Assembly: GCA_958422185.1 (NCBI GenBank)
Contig: CATZNW010000005.1
Span: forward strand, 30,016 to 94,015
Source: an uncultured Clostridium sp.
Lineage (GTDB): Bacteria; Bacillota; Clostridia; Oscillospirales; Acutalibacteraceae
Length of the DNA: 64,000 bases
Direction of reading: 5' to 3'
Shown one piece after another: positions 34,697-45,947 of this stretch; within the stretch, counting starts at the first letter, position 1, and every line of letters begins with the position of its first letter. The translations under genes and the position numbers were made by a program. The notes beneath the pieces were generated by a model. It was not told where the DNA came from. It searched no databases and was given only the letters and a program-made list of their open reading frames with translations.

Positions 34697-36034
34697 TTAA
34701 TTTTTCCCTCCCTGAGCTTTTGCCTTTGCAGCTCTGATTTCCGCCTTGGCAAGCTTGAACGACTGCGTCAAAGGCCTTTTTGCGGGACAGACATAAGTGC
34801 AGCAGCCGCACTCGATGCACTCCATACCGCCGATCGCGCCGAATCGCTCATAATCCTCCGCCTTGACGGCGTGGGCCATAAGCTGCGGCACAAGGTTTTC
34901 AGGGCAAACGCCCACACATCTGCCGCACCGGATACAGGCGGTAGTTTTCATAGCCTCAACATCGTCTTTGGTGAGTGCAAGTACGGATGAAAATGTTTTG
35001 GTAACAGGAAAATCAAGATCCGGCAGGGCTGTTCCCATCATGGGTCCTCCGGAAATGATCTTTTGCGTTTCAGGCTTGAGGCCGCCGCACTTTTCAACGA
35101 GGTAGGACACTGGAGTACCGATCAGAACATCCGCGTTGCAGGGAGCATTCATTCCGTCCCCGGTTAAAGTAACGATTCTGTGTATCAGCGGCTTGTTTTC
35201 GCAAACGGCTTCATAAATAGCAAACGCGGTGGCTACATTCAAAACGATCACTCCCGCATCCGCCGGCAGCATATGGGAATTTATCTTTCTGCCGGTCACG
35301 CTTGCTATAAGTCTGCGCTCGCCGCCCTGCGGATATTTTGTTTTAAGCGGCATAACGCTTACTCTGTCAAGTCCTTTGCTCTGCTCCCTGAAAGCTTCTA
35401 TTGCGCGCGGCTTATTATCCTCTATAGCAATAACGATCTTTGCATTTCTGAATATACTGAGGGCCAGTGTGGCTCCCGTTATGATATTGCCGGTCCTTTC
35501 CAGCATAAGGCGGTAATCAGAAGTCAAATACGGCTCGCATTCGGCTCCGTTAATGATCAGGTAATCTATATTTTCCATATTTTTCGGGGTGAGTTTTACG
35601 CCTGTGGGAAAACCTGCTCCGCCCATGCCTACTATCCCGGATTCGGAGATTATGCCCGCGATCTCATACGGAAAAAGCTTGCTCGTATCCGTTACCTCTC
35701 CGTAACCCTGCTCGCACTCGTCTGTAAAATCGTTTTCTACGATTATACATTTTGAAACAGAGCCATTCGGGTTCTGCCTGTCCTCAATAGCTTTCACCTT
35801 GCCTGAGACGGAAGAGAAAACGGAACTTGAAACCGCACCGGCGGCTTTGCCGAGCATTGTGCCCCTAAGGACTCTGTCCCCGGGTTTGACAACGGGAACG
35901 GCGGGAGCGCCGATATGCTGACTCATAGGGAAGACCATAATATCAGCGGCGTCTATTTTTACCGTTTCTTTATTTTCGGAAAATTCTTTACCACCGAAAG
36001 GATGGATTCCGGATTTAAAAGGAACTTTCTTCAT
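34697..36034 (-). CDS. rnfC: Rnf complex NADH-binding subunit RnfC
   Basis: 445 residues. GIHPFGGKE at the start, the flavin/NAD-binding region GIVGMGGAGFPTGVKL, NGAECEPYLTSDYRLM and two 4Fe-4S motifs, CIRCGRCVGVCP and CIECGCCTYVCP, near 365-415. It faces the cytoplasm and exchanges electrons with NAD+/NADH. First gene of the operon. Length is short compared with proteobacterial RnfC, as usual in Clostridia. Confidence 0.95.
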   Translation of the reverse strand: MKKVPFKSGIHPFGGKEFSENKETVKIDAADIMVFPMSQHIGAPAVPVVKPGDRVLRGTMLGKAAGAVSSSVFSSVSGKVKAIEDRQNPNGSVSKCIIVENDFTDECEQGYGEVTDTSKLFPYEIAGIISESGIVGMGGAGFPTGVKLTPKNMENIDYLIINGAECEPYLTSDYRLMLERTGNIITGATLALSIFRNAKIVIAIEDNKPRAIEAFREQSKGLDRVSVMPLKTKYPQGGERRLIASVTGRKINSHMLPADAGVIVLNVATAFAIYEAVCENKPLIHRIVTLTGDGMNAPCNADVLIGTPVSYLVEKCGGLKPETQKIISGGPMMGTALPDLDFPVTKTFSSVLALTKDDVEAMKTTACIRCGRCVGVCPENLVPQLMAHAVKAEDYERFGAIGGMECIECGCCTYVCPAKRPLTQSFKLAKAEIRAAKAKAQGGKN

Positions 36035-36054
36035 ACCTTACACTCCTTTCCCAC

Positions 36055-36083
36055 ATTCTAACACAAATAACGTGTGTTTTCAA
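36055..36083 (-). promoter_or_regulatory. Candidate rnf promoter with an inverted repeat across the spacer
   Basis: On the - strand TTGAAA (36083-36078), a 17-nt spacer and TAGAAT (36060-36055). The spacer is occupied by AACACA-N7-TGTGTT (36060-36078), a placement where a repressor would block RNA polymerase. The -10 box is only ~21 nt from the rnfC ATG, so the leader would be very short with the AAGGAG site near its 5' end. Confidence 0.45.
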
Positions 36084-36142
36084 CAAGGATTTTTATAGAA
36101 AAATGCCGTAAAAATGCGGTTTTTTTGTAATTATGGGCAAAT

Positions 36143-36186
36143 AAAAAAACAGCGCAAAAAAACGTTTTTACAGGTCTTTTGCACTG
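36143..36186 (-). terminator. Intrinsic terminator after the small lipoprotein gene
   Basis: On the - strand CAGTGCAAAA pairs with TTTTGCGCTG (one G-U) and is followed by seven T. It separates the lipoprotein gene from the rnf promoter. Confidence 0.75.
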
Positions 36187-36193
36187 CGTGAAA

Positions 36194-36679
36194 TCAGTTT
36201 GCCGGCAATGTGCTCTGAGCCTCAGATGATCCGGAAGAAGCCGCCTGCTCAACTGCTGATGAAGTATCCACATCAAGTTCAGTATAGGTATCCGTTTCGC
36301 GGTCATGACTGAGGACCGTATGGCCGTCGTAGCTGATAAGATAAACTCCCGCCTCGTCAATAGAAACAGTTCCGTCAGCATTCTCTGTTTTTGTACCGAC
36401 AATAACTTCAACATAATAACCGTCGTGAACTCCGTCCTCGACCCGGATGCCGCTGTTATTATGAGCCACGAAATTATAATCGTCCCACGTACCCTCAAGC
36501 CCGAGCTGCTCGGTTGACAGGCTTTTTATAAAGTCAACGCTGTTTCTGTCCTTAATGACCGCAGGATCGGTCGTAATCGTAGTGACGGTAGTTTCCTCAT
36601 CTGAAGAACAGGCGGAAAAGGAAAGGCACAAAACCGTGCACACAAGTAAGATCCATGCGATGATTCTTCTTTTTTTCAT
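36194..36679 (-). CDS. Small secreted lipoprotein, function unknown
   Basis: 161 residues. A basic start, a hydrophobic stretch and the lipobox LSFSAC give a lipid-anchored protein with mature Cys at about 24. After a Thr-rich spacer comes a ~95-residue domain (FIKSLSTEQLGLEGTWDDYNF..) with several Asp/Tyr and a possible beta structure, then a Ser/Ala-rich tail. I do not recognise the family. It stands alone between HAD-DUF523 and rnf, with its own terminator, and a TATAAT lies about 55 nt before the ATG. Confidence 0.75.
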   Translation of the reverse strand: MKKRRIIAWILLVCTVLCLSFSACSSDEETTVTTITTDPAVIKDRNSVDFIKSLSTEQLGLEGTWDDYNFVAHNNSGIRVEDGVHDGYYVEVIVGTKTENADGTVSIDEAGVYLISYDGHTVLSHDRETDTYTELDVDTSSAVEQAASSGSSEAQSTLPAN

Positions 36680-36735
36680 ATCTGATCCCTCTAATCAGCA
36701 AATATCAAAATACCAAATACAGAACCATTATATAT

Positions 36736-38001
36736 TTATACGCCGGTTTCGTCAAGCAGTTTATTGATTTCACTCTCTCCGAAAACCATGATGCCGCTTT
36801 TTATCAGCAGATCAGCCGTTATACCGTTTCCGTTCGTAAGGGCGCCGGAAAATGTGCCGTCATAAATAACACCCTTTCCGCAGGACGGACTTCGTTCCTT
36901 TAAAACAGCATATTTTGCTCCACATTCCTCCGCAATATAAAGCGTTTTTCTGGCGCCCTTTATATATTCCGCAGTAAAATCCTCTCCGTTTTTTGAGATC
37001 GCCCTTCCGTTTATGATTTCATTCGGAACGCGCGGGATCTTAAGTCCGCCGAAACATTCCGGGCATACGGCAACCATATCGAAATGCTTTTGCAGACGGA
37101 TAACATCTTCATTTTTATTGCTTTCTCCGTTATATTTGCAGTTCTCACCCAGGAGGCAGGCAGAGACCACCAGTTTCGGCTTTTTGCCAAGAGCGTATCT
37201 TTCCACTGCAACGGCAACGCCGTCCTCCTCGTTGGACAGGGTGATATATTTTGCTTTTTGTTTGCAGATCTCATCTGCGTTAGCCATAGCCGTGCCGTAA
37301 CCGGCAAACTCAAGCATTCCTATATCATTATCCGCATCCCCGAACGCCATTACTTCTGAGCCGGCAATACCGAGTCCGCTGCAAAGACCCGCAAGCGCGT
37401 TGGATTTATCAACGTCCTTTGCCGTCATCTCTATATCTCCTGCTACCGGGGAAGTGCAGTCTATACCGTTATGATGAAAAAGATAATCTCTTATTTCGTC
37501 ATAATACTCTTTTTCAAAATAAAAAAGGTTGATTTTTTCAACGCCCTGTGCAGCAAAAGGCATGATATCCTCGTGAAAAACGGTTGAGGCGGCATAGGAT
37601 TCCAAAAATTCCTGCGGCAGGTCCATACCGTTAAAATACTTTTCTCGGCCTTTTTGAGCATGCTGCTTTCCGTTTTGATAAAATTCAAAATATACCGGAT
37701 ATTTATTTAAAAACTCAAAAATATCCGCAGCAGTATTCTGCGGCATATAATTTCTGTAAACCGTTTTTGCGGTTTTTAAATCACACACCGCAGCGCCGTT
37801 TGAATAAATCACATAATCCAAAAACGGTATCTGATCTATAACATTATATATAACTGACAGGGTTCGCCCTGTGGCAACTGCGATCTTTATGCCTTTTTGG
37901 TGCGCTTCTAAAAGCGCTTGTTTCGTTCTTTCGGAAACGGTGATATGATCCGCGCCCAGCAAAGTGCCGTCCAGATCGCACGCTATTAATTTTACCGGCA
38001 T
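36736..38001 (-). CDS. Cof-type HAD hydrolase fused to a DUF523 domain
   Basis: 421 residues. Residues 1-270 are a Cof/YidA-type HAD phosphatase with DLDGTLLG (nucleophile Asp9), AVATGR, and GDADNDIGML. From about 275 a complete DUF523 domain follows: VSACLLGENCKYNG, VCPECFGGL, RSPSCGKGVI. DUF523 is usually a separate ~150-residue protein of unknown function with conserved Cys residues. HAD enzymes of this type act on sugar phosphates, FMN or similar metabolites. A GGAGG site precedes the ATG. It is read in the same direction as the ATP synthase operon, 65 nt downstream of it. Confidence 0.9.
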   Translation of the reverse strand: MPVKLIACDLDGTLLGADHITVSERTKQALLEAHQKGIKIAVATGRTLSVIYNVIDQIPFLDYVIYSNGAAVCDLKTAKTVYRNYMPQNTAADIFEFLNKYPVYFEFYQNGKQHAQKGREKYFNGMDLPQEFLESYAASTVFHEDIMPFAAQGVEKINLFYFEKEYYDEIRDYLFHHNGIDCTSPVAGDIEMTAKDVDKSNALAGLCSGLGIAGSEVMAFGDADNDIGMLEFAGYGTAMANADEICKQKAKYITLSNEEDGVAVAVERYALGKKPKLVVSACLLGENCKYNGESNKNEDVIRLQKHFDMVAVCPECFGGLKIPRVPNEIINGRAISKNGEDFTAEYIKGARKTLYIAEECGAKYAVLKERSPSCGKGVIYDGTFSGALTNGNGITADLLIKSGIMVFGESEINKLLDETGV

Positions 38002-38025
38002 AAAAAACCTCCTTAAACAAACCGC

Positions 38026-38054
38026 GGGGAAATCCGCAAACAGCGGAAATCCCC
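38026..38054 (-). terminator. Imperfect hairpin after atpC, possible terminator
   Basis: GGGGATTTCCGC and GCGGATTTCCCC on the - strand form a 12-bp stem with two central T-T mismatches around a 5-nt loop. Only a short T-rich stretch follows, so termination may be partial, allowing read-through into HAD-DUF523. Confidence 0.5.
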
Positions 38055-38065
38055 TTAAACACGCA

Positions 38066-38478
38066 TTATATCTGATGTCTGTTTTTAACCTTTATTCTTT
38101 CCATGGCGCGTGAAAGATTGGCCTTGGTAACATAATAATCATACTGGCTCATCTTTTGGCGCAGTTCCTCCTCCGCTCTTTCCATCGCCTCTTCGGCGCG
38201 CCGTTTATCTATCTCCTGCGGCAATTCCACGGACACGCAGATCATCGTAGCCTCATTGGAAAGAAATTCAAGAAATCCGTCGCTCACGAAGGCCTCCTTG
38301 ATCTCGCCCTGCGCCGTTTTAAGTCTCATTTCACCCGCGTCAATAGGTACGACCGCATTGCAGTGATGGGCAAGAAACGTAACGGAGCCGCCGTCCATAT
38401 ACGGCACGGTAAGGCTTTGCGCCTCACCGTCAAAAAACACCTTATTGGAAGCTACGATCTTAATTCTGAAGGTATCCA

Positions 38479-38479
<1 letters not shown>
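38066..38479 (-). CDS. atpC: ATP synthase epsilon subunit
   Basis: 137 residues. The N-terminal beta-sandwich (FRIKIVASNKVFFDGEAQSLTVPYMDG..FLAHHCNAVVPI) and C-terminal two-helix region are both present, the normal length. It sits in the central stalk of F1 and can inhibit ATP hydrolysis. Its start overlaps the atpD stop by one base. Confidence 0.93.
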
Positions 38480-39867
<1,388 letters not shown>

Positions 39868-39879
39868 TTAGGATTCCTC

Positions 39880-40764
39880 CTAATTCTTCTTTTTCTGCGC
39901 CTTGGCGCCGGCAATGATCTCAGTTATCTCCTGAGTGATCGCCGCCTGTCTTGCTCTGTTGTACTGAACTCCAAGCTGCTTTATCATATCTGAGGCAGCG
40001 TCAGTAGCAGTCTCCATAGCCATCATTCTGGCATTGTGTTCGCTGCAGTAGGATTCGATCAGCGCACCGTAAATAAAGCCGGCAACATAATCCGGCACTA
40101 TATTGTTGAAAACCGTTTGTGCGTCAGGCATAAATTCGGCGTTTTCATAATAATTATTTTCGTCGCGTATCTCGATATGCTCTTTTTTCAGCGGCAGAAG
40201 CTTTTTGGTGACCGGCTCAACAGTCATTGAATTCACCATTTTTGTATAAACAACATAGATCTCGTCCAGCTTCTGCTCTTCAAACAGCTCAACAAGGATC
40301 TTTGCAATATGCCTGGCTCTGTTCATAGACGGATTCTGCGCAGTATAATTAAAGTTGATATCGATGGGGATATTCTTTTTTTCAAAATAATGCCTTCCTG
40401 CCTGGCCGACTATGAAAAGCATATTCTGCGCCTCCATTGCGGCGCTTTCCTCCGTGGCTTTTATTACATTGTGGTTATACGCACCGGCAAGCCCTTTGTC
40501 AGCAGTAATGACCAGAAAGCCTTTGCGCCTGTCTGCTCCTTTACGCTGAGGGCGTTCGTCAAAATAATCGTTTCCTGCGTCCGGCGCAACATTAAGGATC
40601 TTTGCAAGACCGTCCTGAATCATAAAGAAATACGGCTGTGTATTCTTCAGATCCCGGCGCGCCTTTTGCAGTTTGGATGAAGACACCATGTACATTGCAT
40701 TTGTGATTTTCATGGTGTCCTTAATAGACTTCATTCTGTCTAATATTTCTCTTGCGTTAGCCAT
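39880..40764 (-). CDS. atpG: ATP synthase gamma subunit
   Basis: 294 residues when started at [20 protein letters not shown] (40764); the ATG sits in ATGGCTAA, sharing 8 nt with the end of the delta-alpha gene. N- and C-terminal coiled-coil helices ([40 protein letters not shown]) and the central domain are complete. It is the rotor shaft of F1. A longer start 24 nt upstream is less likely. Confidence 0.93.
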   Translation of the reverse strand: MANAREILDRMKSIKDTMKITNAMYMVSSSKLQKARRDLKNTQPYFFMIQDGLAKILNVAPDAGNDYFDERPQRKGADRRKGFLVITADKGLAGAYNHNVIKATEESAAMEAQNMLFIVGQAGRHYFEKKNIPIDINFNYTAQNPSMNRARHIAKILVELFEEQKLDEIYVVYTKMVNSMTVEPVTKKLLPLKKEHIEIRDENNYYENAEFMPDAQTVFNNIVPDYVAGFIYGALIESYCSEHNARMMAMETATDAASDMIKQLGVQYNRARQAAITQEITEIIAGAKAQKKKN

Positions 40765-42775
40765 GATGCGCCTTCCCGAAATCATCAATCGCCTTCAGGA
40801 TCTTGTCCTTCAGCTCATCAGTAAGCGTTTTCTGTGTCTGTATCTCGTTAACGATATCAAAGCAGCTTTCGTTAATATACTCAAGAAGATCTGCCTGATA
40901 TGCCTTTATTTTCTCTGCCGGCACGTTTACAAATTTTCTGCCTATCGCGCCTACAAGAGTAACGACCTGATCTGAAAGCGACATGGGATGCCCGAGCGGC
41001 TGCTTCAGCAGCTCCATAAGCCCCTTGCCGTAGTTAAGGCCGGCTTTTGTTTCCTCATCAAGATCCGAAGAAAACTGGGTGAATACTTCCATTTCCCTGA
41101 ACTGCGCAAGATCTACTCGCAAAGAACCGGCGGCCCTTTTCATAGCTTTTGTCTGCGCCGCTCCGCCTACACGGGAAACGGAAAGACCAACGTTGACGGC
41201 AGGACGCTGACCGCTGAAGAACAGATCGCTTTCAAGGAAGATCTGACCGTCAGTAATGGAAATAACGTTTGTTGGAATATATGCGGAAACATCGCCTGCC
41301 TGTGTCTCGATGATCGGCAGGGCAGTGATCGAACCGCCGCCAAGCTCATCTGAAAGCCTGCTTGAACGTTCAAGTAATCTGGAATGAAGATAGAATACAT
41401 CACCCGGGTACGCCTCACGGCCGGGGGATCTTTCAAGCAAAAGTGAAAGCGCGCGGTAAGCCACGGCATGTTTGCTGAGATCATCATAAACTATCAGCAC
41501 ATCCCGGCCCTTATACATAAAATATTCTGCAAGGGCAGTTGCGGCGTAAGGCGCAATGTACTGAAGCGAGGCGGAATCCGCCGCGCCCGAACAAACGACG
41601 ATGGTATACTCCATCGCTCCATTCTTTTTAAGTGTGTTCACAAGCTTGGCAACGGTAGATGTTTTCTGACCTATTGCATTATATATACAGATACAATCCT
41701 TGCCTTTCTGGTTGAGGATCGTATCAAGCGCGATCGAAGTTTTACCCGTCTGTCGGTCCCCGATAATCAGCTCGCGCTGTCCGCGGCCTATGGGGAACAT
41801 GGAATCGATGGCAAGAATACCCGTCTCAAGCGGCTGAGATACGGATTTTCTGTCCACGATAGAGGGCGCGGCGTTTTCCACCATTCTGTAATCGTCAGAC
41901 TGGATCTCACCGGCGCCGTCAATCGGCTCACAGAGCGCATTTACAACTCTGCCTATAAAAGCGTCGCCGACGGGGACGCCAGCTTTCTTGTGGGTACGCT
42001 TTACTCTTGATCCTGCATGGAGCTCACTGTCCAGGCCGAAAAGGATACAGCCCACCGTGTTGCGCTTTATATCCTGGACCATACCCTTGATACCGCTGTC
42101 AAACAAAACGATCTCGCCGTACATGACGTGCTCCAGCCCATGGATGGTAGCAATTCCGTCTCCTACGGAGATAACGGTTCCGATCTCCTCATCGGAGACC
42201 TCGAACTCATAATCCTTTACCTCTGTTTTAAGGATGGAAATGATTTCGCCCGTGCTTTCCTCGCGGCTTTTTTTAGCCTCTTCAACAAGCTTTTCTTTGA
42301 TCCCTTTGATCTTGGATCTGAGGCTTCTGTCATACTGTTTATTGCCGACTTCAATAATAAAGCCGCCGATAAGGCTTTCATCCTTAATGATCTCGATCTC
42401 CGCGCTGCCGGCGTTCTCTTCCCTGGCAACAAAATCACGGATTCCTGCCAGCTGCTGCTCATCCGGTTCGGTGACGCAGAAAAGCTTTGCGCGGGCAACT
42501 CTGTTTTTCCTGTCAGACGCAGAGATAAACGCCTCTTTAAGCTCCTCCATGATATCGAGTTTGCAATCAACGGCAAGTTCTTCTATGACCTCGCAGACCG
42601 ATGAAGGAAATATCTCTTCTACCACTTTTTTCTTTTCCGCAACGGTAACGGTGGGGCTCATAAGAATCTGATACAGCTCTTTGGTTTTAAGCAGATCCTG
42701 AGCCTTTTCAATATCCGCAACGCTGACCTCTGACATAAGCAGCGTTTTAACCAATTCATCAATTTTACGGATCAT
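40757..42775 (-). CDS. ATP synthase delta-alpha fusion protein
   Basis: 672 residues. Residues 1 to ~163 are a delta/OSCP subunit, with the C-terminal landmark [19 protein letters not shown] at about 135-153; its first helix looks shortened by ~15 residues. A charged linker of ~11 residues ([10 protein letters not shown]) leads without stop into a full alpha subunit from ~175: [14 protein letters not shown]-loop GDRQTGKTS at 339-347, and a [15 protein letters not shown] segment. No separate atpH exists in the operon. The start overlaps atpF by 4 nt. In normal F1 delta binds the N-terminal tips of alpha, so tethering the two is sterically sensible, but three alpha per F1 would bring three delta domains. 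Confidence 0.95.
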   Translation of the reverse strand: MIRKIDELVKTLLMSEVSVADIEKAQDLLKTKELYQILMSPTVTVAEKKKVVEEIFPSSVCEVIEELAVDCKLDIMEELKEAFISASDRKNRVARAKLFCVTEPDEQQLAGIRDFVAREENAGSAEIEIIKDESLIGGFIIEVGNKQYDRSLRSKIKGIKEKLVEEAKKSREESTGEIISILKTEVKDYEFEVSDEEIGTVISVGDGIATIHGLEHVMYGEIVLFDSGIKGMVQDIKRNTVGCILFGLDSELHAGSRVKRTHKKAGVPVGDAFIGRVVNALCEPIDGAGEIQSDDYRMVENAAPSIVDRKSVSQPLETGILAIDSMFPIGRGQRELIIGDRQTGKTSIALDTILNQKGKDCICIYNAIGQKTSTVAKLVNTLKKNGAMEYTIVVCSGAADSASLQYIAPYAATALAEYFMYKGRDVLIVYDDLSKHAVAYRALSLLLERSPGREAYPGDVFYLHSRLLERSSRLSDELGGGSITALPIIETQAGDVSAYIPTNVISITDGQIFLESDLFFSGQRPAVNVGLSVSRVGGAAQTKAMKRAAGSLRVDLAQFREMEVFTQFSSDLDEETKAGLNYGKGLMELLKQPLGHPMSLSDQVVTLVGAIGRKFVNVPAEKIKAYQADLLEYINESCFDIVNEIQTQKTLTDELKDKILKAIDDFGKAHHG

Positions 42776-43257
42776 TCCTCTTCACTGCTTTCCTTAAGAA
42801 ATTCATCAAAGATAGCGCTGTTTTTATCTTCGTTTACATTGGCGGCAACAACCTTTTCCGCCGCCTCAATAGCAAGCGAGGCAATATCCTCTCTGGCGCT
42901 GAGCATTGCCTTTTCGCTTTCTGCTTCTATCTGCTTCTGGGCATCCGCTTTCATTTTAACGATATCCTGCTGAGCGCGGCCGATTATCTTTGAATACTCG
43001 GTCTTTGCATTTTCGCGGGCCTCGGCCAGTATGCGCTGTGACTCCTCATCGGCTCCCTGAAGCTTATCCTCATACTGCTTCTTGAGTTCAAGCGCTTCTC
43101 CCTTTGCGGAATCAGCATCCTGAAACTGCTTGTTTATCATCTCTTTTCGCTTATTCATTACCTTTAAAATGGGCTTGAAAAGGAATCTTTTCATAAGCAG
43201 ATAAAAGATAACCAAATTAATAAGCGTAAAGAGAATATTCCAGTCAAATTTAAGCAT
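42772..43257 (-). CDS. atpF: ATP synthase b subunit
   Basis: 161 residues: one N-terminal membrane helix ([18 protein letters not shown]) and a long charged helix to the end, as expected for the peripheral stalk. A Glu-rich end (LKESSEEE) precedes the 4-nt overlap with the delta-alpha gene. Only one b-type gene is present, so the stalk should contain a homodimer. Confidence 0.93.
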   Translation of the reverse strand: MLKFDWNILFTLINLVIFYLLMKRFLFKPILKVMNKRKEMINKQFQDADSAKGEALELKKQYEDKLQGADEESQRILAEARENAKTEYSKIIGRAQQDIVKMKADAQKQIEAESEKAMLSAREDIASLAIEAAEKVVAANVNEDKNSAIFDEFLKESSEEE

Positions 43258-43277
43258 TAACTGTTTTCCTTTCGTAC

Positions 43278-43526
<249 letters not shown>

Positions 43527-43532
43527 TTAAAT

Positions 43533-44246
43533 TTAATCTTCCACGGCTTCCTGTATATACATAGCCGTTAAGAACACAAAAATATAGGCCTGCAAAAAAC
43601 CGTCAAACAAATCAAAATAGAAACTGAAAGCCAGCGACACGCCAACTTTAAAGAAAACAATACTTTTAATCAGTTCCATAATTATAAACGCGCCTATCAC
43701 GTTTCCGAACAGTCGCATACAAAGCGAAAGCGGCTTAATTACGATTTCAAGCACATTGATAGGCGCAACGATCGCAACCGGTTTTGCAAATGATTTAAGA
43801 TGGCCTCCAAGCCCCTTTGCCCGGATCCCGGCGATCTCAACAATAACTATGCTTGTGATGGCCATTGCAGCCGTATCCTGCATGCTTTTGGTTGGCGGCT
43901 TAAAACCCAAAAGGCCGATCATGTTGCACGCGCCTATGAATATAGCGGTGCTCATGAGCCACGGCATATATCTTTCGCCTTTTTCACCGAGTATGCCGCG
44001 GAAGAAATTTATCATTTTATCCATACATACTTCAAGTATCTGCTGGCGTTTCGTAAGCTCGCCCTCAACTTTAAGATTCCTTGTGAGGATGATTGCAAGA
44101 ATGGTTAATGCCGCCATGATTATCCACGAAACGACCGTAGTTTCGTCCACCGAAATGTTTGTGCCCGGAATGGTGAAAACCGATTGAATTTCCAGCTGGT
44201 CAAGCAGCTCTTCCTTTAAATCCATCGTAACGGGCATTAAATCCAT
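43533..44246 (-). CDS. atpB: ATP synthase a subunit
   Basis: 237 residues if started at the ATG of 44246, which has GGGAGG; a GTG at 44279 lies inside the -10 box and cannot be the start. Landmarks: ISLCMRLFGNVIGA-type segment (LSLCMRLFGNVIGAFIIMELI, with the essential Arg) and the C-terminal YIFVFLTAMYI. It forms the ion channel with the c ring. First gene of the operon; no atpI precedes it. Confidence 0.93.
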   Translation of the reverse strand: MDLMPVTMDLKEELLDQLEIQSVFTIPGTNISVDETTVVSWIIMAALTILAIILTRNLKVEGELTKRQQILEVCMDKMINFFRGILGEKGERYMPWLMSTAIFIGACNMIGLLGFKPPTKSMQDTAAMAITSIVIVEIAGIRAKGLGGHLKSFAKPVAIVAPINVLEIVIKPLSLCMRLFGNVIGAFIIMELIKSIVFFKVGVSLAFSFYFDLFDGFLQAYIFVFLTAMYIQEAVED

Positions 44247-44277
44247 ATACTCGCCTCCCATACATAAATTCACGCTC

Positions 44278-44305
44278 ATTATAGCACTTCTTAACCAATT
44301 TGCAA
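44278..44305 (-). promoter_or_regulatory. Promoter of the ATP synthase operon
   Basis: On the - strand TTGCAA (44305-44300), 16-nt spacer, TATAAT (44283-44278). It lies in the gap shared with the divergent proS promoter. Confidence 0.6.
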
Positions 44306-44380
44306 CAGTTTGGCTGCAAATTAATTCTTTTGTATAAAAAAATTTCTATGTTTTCCCCCTTTTTTTATCAAAATGTTATA

Positions 44381-44409
44381 TTTACATATGCGTATATATG
44401 GTTTATAAT
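44381..44409 (+). promoter_or_regulatory. Promoter of proS
   Basis: TTTACA (44381-44386), 17-nt spacer, TATAAT (44404-44409), 45 nt before the ATG. Confidence 0.7.
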
Positions 44410-44454
44410 ATTTTTGCTTAATTTTAAACATTAATTACATTAAAAGGAGTAGTT

Positions 44455-45897
44455 ATGGCCAAAGAGCAGAAAAAGATGGTGGACGACATTACCTCTATGG
44501 ATGAGGATTTTGCAAAATGGTACACCGATATATGTAAAAAGGCGGAACTTATTGAATACACAAGCGTAAAGGGCTGCATGGTCATCCGCCCTTATGGCTA
44601 CGCCATATGGGAAAATATACAGAAGATACTGGACAGCATGTTCAAGGCAACCGGCCATCAGAACGTTTGCATGCCGATGTTTATACCGGAAAGCCTTCTT
44701 CAGAAAGAAAAAGACCACGTTGAAGGCTTCGCGCCGGAATGCGCATGGGTAACGATGGGAGGAAACGAACAGCTTGAGGAAAGGCTCTGTGTTCGTCCCA
44801 CATCAGAAACGCTTTTCTGCGAACACTTCAAAAATATCGTTCACTCCTACAGGGATCTGCCCAAGCTCTACAACCAGTGGGTATCCGTTGTGCGCTGGGA
44901 AAAGACAACCAGACCGTTCCTGCGTTCAAGGGAATTTCTGTGGCAGGAGGGGCACACCCTGCATGCAACCTCCGAAGAGGCGATAGAGGAAACCGAAAGA
45001 ATGCTGAACATATATACTGAATTCTGCCAGAAATATCTTGCTATGCCCGTTGTTCAGGGAATGAAGACGGACAGTGATAAATTTGCCGGCGCGGAACGCA
45101 CATACTGCATTGAGGCGCTCATGCATGACGGCAAAGCGCTTCAGGCAGGCACTTCCCACTTTTTCGGAGACGGCTTTGCAAGAGCGTTTGACATTCAGTT
45201 TGCTGATAAGGAAAACAAACTTCAGTATCCTTTCCAGACCTCATGGGGAATGACGACACGCCTGATCGGCGCGATCATCATGACTCACGGAGACAATAAC
45301 GGCCTTGTGCTGCCGCCCGCCGTTGCGCCGGTTCAGGTCATGGTGATCCCCGTTGCGCAGCATAAGGAAGGCGTTCTTGATAAAGCCAAAGCTGTTTGTG
45401 ACAGACTGAAAACATTCTGCCGCGCAGATATAGATGTTTCCGAGAACACACCCGGCTGGAAATTTGCGGAATATGAGATGAAGGGCGTACCCGTAAGAGT
45501 AGAAATAGGCCCAAAAGATATAGAAAAGAACCAGTGTGTAATCGTTACGCGCCACAACAGGGAAAAAACTTTTGTTTCTCTTGATGAGCTTGAAACCGTG
45601 ATTCCGCAGAAGCTGGAAGAGGTGCGCACAGGCCTTTACAATGCCGCTCTTGAAAACAGGGAAAGACGCACATATTCCTGCAAAACTATGGAAGAGATCA
45701 CACAGGCGCTTGAAGAAAATGGGGACGGATTCGTTAAAGCCATGTGGTGCGGTGACGAAGCCTGTGAAGATAAAGTAAAAGAGATCACCGGGGTAGGTTC
45801 ACGCTGCATTCCTTTTGAACAGGAAAATATCTCTGACGTTTGCGTCTGCTGCGGCAGGCCTGCAAAAAAGATGCTTTACTGGGGCAAAGCTTATTGA
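44455..45897 (+). CDS. proS: Prolyl-tRNA synthetase, archaeal/eukaryotic-type
   Basis: 480 residues, class II. The core follows the short eukaryote-like form without the bacterial editing insertion: [29 protein letters not shown] (motif 2 region), [22 protein letters not shown] (described; class II motif 2), a [27 protein letters not shown] region (motif 3), an anticodon-binding domain and a C-terminal zinc-like domain with Cys pairs (CGDEAC, CVCCGRP). This type is known in some bacteria, including Clostridia. Confidence 0.95.
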   Translation: MAKEQKKMVDDITSMDEDFAKWYTDICKKAELIEYTSVKGCMVIRPYGYAIWENIQKILDSMFKATGHQNVCMPMFIPESLLQKEKDHVEGFAPECAWVTMGGNEQLEERLCVRPTSETLFCEHFKNIVHSYRDLPKLYNQWVSVVRWEKTTRPFLRSREFLWQEGHTLHATSEEAIEETERMLNIYTEFCQKYLAMPVVQGMKTDSDKFAGAERTYCIEALMHDGKALQAGTSHFFGDGFARAFDIQFADKENKLQYPFQTSWGMTTRLIGAIIMTHGDNNGLVLPPAVAPVQVMVIPVAQHKEGVLDKAKAVCDRLKTFCRADIDVSENTPGWKFAEYEMKGVPVRVEIGPKDIEKNQCVIVTRHNREKTFVSLDELETVIPQKLEEVRTGLYNAALENRERRTYSCKTMEEITQALEENGDGFVKAMWCGDEACEDKVKEITGVGSRCIPFEQENISDVCVCCGRPAKKMLYWGKAY

Positions 45898-45947
45898 TTA
45901 CTGCAATATAAATAAACAAAAACCAAAATCATTACGGAGGTAAAATT

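Noticed and set aside
41468..42604. Overlapping + strand open frames of 180-195 codons opposite the delta-alpha gene
   Set aside because: Shadows of a strongly conserved coding region; composition is not protein-like.
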